From assembly GCA_965229505.1 (NCBI GenBank), contig OZ245881.1, positions 2,170,001 through 2,234,000 of the forward strand: a stretch of 64,000 nt of DNA, written 5' to 3'. Source of the DNA: UBA6059 sp040219045 (GTDB taxonomy: Bacteria > Bacteroidota > Bacteroidia > Cytophagales > Cyclobacteriaceae). Below, piece by piece: positions 61,887 to 64,000 of the stretch. A program made the position numbers and the translations under genes. A model generated the notes under the pieces. It was given only the letters and a program-made list of their open reading frames with translations. It was not told the DNA's origin and made no database searches. Position 1 is the stretch's first letter. Each line of letters opens with the position of its first letter.

Positions 61887-63170
61887 ATGGATCAAGATCA
61901 ACTGCTGATTATTTTTGTTTGTCTGTTCTTTTCAGCCCTGTTTTCCGGGCTGGAGATCGCCTTCATCACTTCTGATAAGCTACATTTCGAACTCCAGAGC
62001 AAGAAGGGGGGCTTTACTGGAAGGATACTGGCTTCTTTCCACGAGCATCCTTCCCACTTCATTGCCACGATGCTAGTGGGCAATAACCTTGCCCTGGCAT
62101 TGTATGGCCTGTTTATGGCGCAGATACTGCAGGCATCTATCTCACAGGCCCTACCGGAAGTCCTGAACACCGACTTTGTAGTGCTAAGCCTTCAGACGGT
62201 CATATCTACGATCATTGTGCTGGTCACCGCAGAGTTCACTCCGAAGAGCCTATTCTTAATCAACCCGGACTATCTACTTGAGTTTTTTGCCATTCCGCTC
62301 GCGGCATTATACTATCTGATGTACCCGGCGGTATTTTTGATTGTGGCGGCTTCTAGGATATTCATCGTCCATGTATTGAGGCAAGAGTATATCGAGGACA
62401 AGCCCGTTTTTGGACTGGTAGACCTCAATATCTACATTAAGAAGACCATTGCGCAAGCGAATCAATCTGACACCCCGGAGGTCGACACCAAGATTTTTAA
62501 CAACGCGCTTGAGTTCAAGACCATTCGGGTACGGGAGTGTATGATACCTCGTACCGAGATCGTAGCTGTAGATGTGGAGGATGGTATAGATGAGCTCAAG
62601 CAGGCATTTGTTGATAGTGGACATTCTAAGATTCTGGCATACAAGGAATCCATCGATGATGTAAAGGGCTATTGCCATTCGCTGGAACTGTTTAAAAAGC
62701 CGAAGGACGTGAAAAGCATCCTTACCCCTATACTTATTGTGCCTGAGACGATGCTGGCCAATGAACTATTGATTCAGTTTATCACTGAGCGGAAGAGCCT
62801 GGCCCTGGTCGTAGATGAGTATGGCGGGACGTCAGGTGTCGTGAGTATTGAGGACATCATGGAGGAGATCTTTGGAGAGATCCAGGATGAGCATGATGAT
62901 GAGGATCACATCGAGGAGCAGATAGATGCTTTCAATTATATTTTTAGTGCAAGATTGGAAATAGACTACTTAAACGAAGAATATAGCCTGGACTTACCAG
63001 AAGGTGAGTACGACACCCTGGGAGGGTTTATTCTGAGTATACACGAAGATATACCTGAGATTAATGATGTGGTGCAGCACGATCAGTTCGAGTTTACGGT
63101 GCTTTCTATGGAAGATACGCGCATCGACAGAGTCAAGCTGAGCATCAGCGAACTCACCGATAGAGAATAA
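61887..63170 (+). CDS. CNNM/CorC-HlyC family transport-associated protein
   Basis: A 427-residue protein with an N-terminal CNNM membrane domain (about 1-185: FFSALFSGLEIAFITSDKLH), two CBS domains (about 205-330: IRVRECMIPRTEIVAVD, LALVVDEYGGTSGVVSIEDI) and a C-terminal CorC_HlyC domain (about 350-425). Relatives are called hemolysin C but are more likely Mg2+ or Co2+ transport-related. A haemolytic role is not implied. It precedes ppiD by 76 bp. Confidence 0.92.
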   Translation: MDQDQLLIIFVCLFFSALFSGLEIAFITSDKLHFELQSKKGGFTGRILASFHEHPSHFIATMLVGNNLALALYGLFMAQILQASISQALPEVLNTDFVVLSLQTVISTIIVLVTAEFTPKSLFLINPDYLLEFFAIPLAALYYLMYPAVFLIVAASRIFIVHVLRQEYIEDKPVFGLVDLNIYIKKTIAQANQSDTPEVDTKIFNNALEFKTIRVRECMIPRTEIVAVDVEDGIDELKQAFVDSGHSKILAYKESIDDVKGYCHSLELFKKPKDVKSILTPILIVPETMLANELLIQFITERKSLALVVDEYGGTSGVVSIEDIMEEIFGEIQDEHDDEDHIEEQIDAFNYIFSARLEIDYLNEEYSLDLPEGEYDTLGGFILSIHEDIPEINDVVQHDQFEFTVLSMEDTRIDRVKLSISELTDRE

Positions 63171-63194
63171 GTCCTTAGTTAACTCACTGGCTTC

Positions 63195-63225
63195 TTGTGA
63201 ATTGTTGGTTGAAACCCTATTTTTG
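63195..63225 (+). promoter_or_regulatory. Promoter of ppiD
   Basis: A TTG -33 box (63195-63197) and a perfect TATTTTTG -7 box (63218-63225) are 20 nt apart. The start codon follows 21 nt later. Confidence 0.7.
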
Positions 63226-63246
63226 CGCCTCTTAAATCAAAACTAA

Positions 63247-64000
63247 ATGGCATTAATCAATACGCTTAGAGACAAAATGGGTAAGGTAGTGGTAGGCGTT
63301 ATCGCGTTTTCCATTGCGTCATTTGTCCTTGCAGACCTCTTAGGTCCCAATTCCACATTGCTTGGTGGAAACGATACTACAGTCGGCGAGATCGACGGTG
63401 AGACCGTAAGTTTTCAGGAATTTCAGGTAAAGCAGGAGCAGGTGGCCTACAATTATGCATTGAATACAGGTCAAAATCCTTCTGGTGATCAAATGAATAC
63501 CGTGCGTCAGCAGACGTGGGAAGCACTCATCAATGATATTGCCTTCCAAAATCAGTACAACGAACTCGGCGTTGAGGTCACTGAAGAAGAGGTCATTGAC
63601 ATGGTGCAAGGAAACAATATTGCACCTGAGATCAGACAGTCTTTCACAGACCCTCAGACCGGACAGTTCAATAGAGACCAGGTAATTCAGTTTTTGCAGA
63701 ACCTTGCAAATCAACCTGCTCAGCAGCAAGCGTCATGGTATGCTTTTGAAAGCAACTTGGGTCCGGCGAGAATAAGATCGAAATACGAGAATTTAATGAT
63801 AGCCTCAAACAATGCTACTACCCTTGAGGGTAAGGCGGAGTATTTGAGTGCTGCCTCTAATGCTTCGATCAATTACCTCTATGTGCCATACCTATCGGTA
63901 AATGACACTGAGGTCGAAGTAAGTGAAGCTGAGCTCAATGCTTACTTGAAAGATAATGCTGATCTGTATCAGCGCGAAGCATCAAGGAGCGTTAACTATG
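63247..64000 (+). CDS. ppiD: PpiD-like peptidyl-prolyl isomerase, N-terminal part
   Basis: The frame runs from the ATG at 63247 through the window edge, giving 251 residues of a longer protein. It begins MALINTLRDKMGKVVVGVIA with a membrane anchor (about 12-32, VVVGVIAFSIASFVLADLL), then GNDTTVGEIDGETVSFQEFQ and a SurA_N-like helical domain (QTWEALINDIAFQNQYNELG). This is the PpiD plan, an anchored periplasmic chaperone; the parvulin domain should lie beyond the window. SurA itself is less likely because it lacks a membrane anchor. Confidence 0.88.
   Translation, partial: MALINTLRDKMGKVVVGVIAFSIASFVLADLLGPNSTLLGGNDTTVGEIDGETVSFQEFQVKQEQVAYNYALNTGQNPSGDQMNTVRQQTWEALINDIAFQNQYNELGVEVTEEEVIDMVQGNNIAPEIRQSFTDPQTGQFNRDQVIQFLQNLANQPAQQQASWYAFESNLGPARIRSKYENLMIASNNATTLEGKAEYLSAASNASINYLYVPYLSVNDTEVEVSEAELNAYLKDNADLYQREASRSVNY

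Noticed and set aside
61887..63170. Haemolysin function for the CNNM/CorC protein
   Set aside because: The CNNM-CBS-CorC layout points to ion transport; the haemolysin name is historical.
1..64000. CRISPR arrays, tRNA or rRNA genes
   Set aside because: No regularly spaced direct repeats and no cloverleaf-like or rRNA-like sequence were seen; a tRNA scan would settle this.

Overview
The window reads as a chromosomal segment of a Bacteroidota bacterium, most likely a free-living member of the Cytophagales. Reasons visible in the sequence: start regions generally lack strong Shine-Dalgarno sites; several genes carry TAnnTTTG-type -7 boxes, some with a TTG about 18-20 nt upstream (trkA, pdhA, ppiD); the ribosomal cluster is rpmB-rpmG-DUF4295-ftsY, a Bacteroidota arrangement; and the coaX - outer membrane protein - TPR - lptC - CNNM - ppiD envelope cluster is also typical of the phylum. 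The genus assignment is inference only. I see no rRNA, tRNA, CRISPR array, prophage or complete insertion sequence.

Layout. 1-5800: end of gcvP with a clear terminator, a small lipoprotein, an NRDE hydrolase, rmuC, an orphan GroES-like protein, a Uma2 nuclease-fold protein and hemB. 5843-18294 (all minus strand): rocD, a DUF4870 membrane protein and a small coiled-coil protein, then four tandem paralogous TPR sensor histidine kinases, one NarL/LuxR response regulator, a family-2 glycosyltransferase and a Ycf48/BNR-like protein. 18423-27591: DUF5522 protein, ribosomal proteins L28, L33 and DUF4295 with a terminator, ftsY, an AGCS symporter, two minus-strand DUF genes, then the trkA-trkH-lgt operon. 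27592-35057: a perfect 44-nt palindrome, a lipoprotein, a secreted Gfo/Idh/MocA oxidoreductase with a possible decayed copy downstream, a LOG-family enzyme, a single-chain Eco57I-like restriction-modification enzyme and a DUF547 lipoprotein. 35226-47796: CPA2 antiporter, DUF433/DUF5615 toxin-antitoxin-like pair, glycyl-tRNA synthetase, MtfA-like peptidase, a 317-bp MITE-like element, dgt, an RND transporter and ileS. 47860-57762: lspA, dciA-like/recF, pdhA, a TPR membrane protein, ribH, lysC, NhaD-type antiporter, glutamate-family dehydrogenase, anmK. 57803-64000: coaX, outer membrane protein, TPR protein, lptC, a 53-aa membrane protein, CNNM/CorC protein and the start of ppiD.

Most of the window is housekeeping: lipoprotein maturation (lgt, lspA), LPS export (lptC), outer membrane biogenesis, K+ and Na+ transport, translation and cofactor synthesis. 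The accessory signals most worth attention are the four-kinase array feeding a single regulator, with a 108-bp tract that looks homogenised between two kinases; the MITE-like element with 24-bp inverted ends at 40234-40550; the 44-nt palindrome at 27687-27730; and an element of 27 nt (26 identical) that lies upstream of both the restriction enzyme gene and pdhA. All identities quoted were counted by eye.
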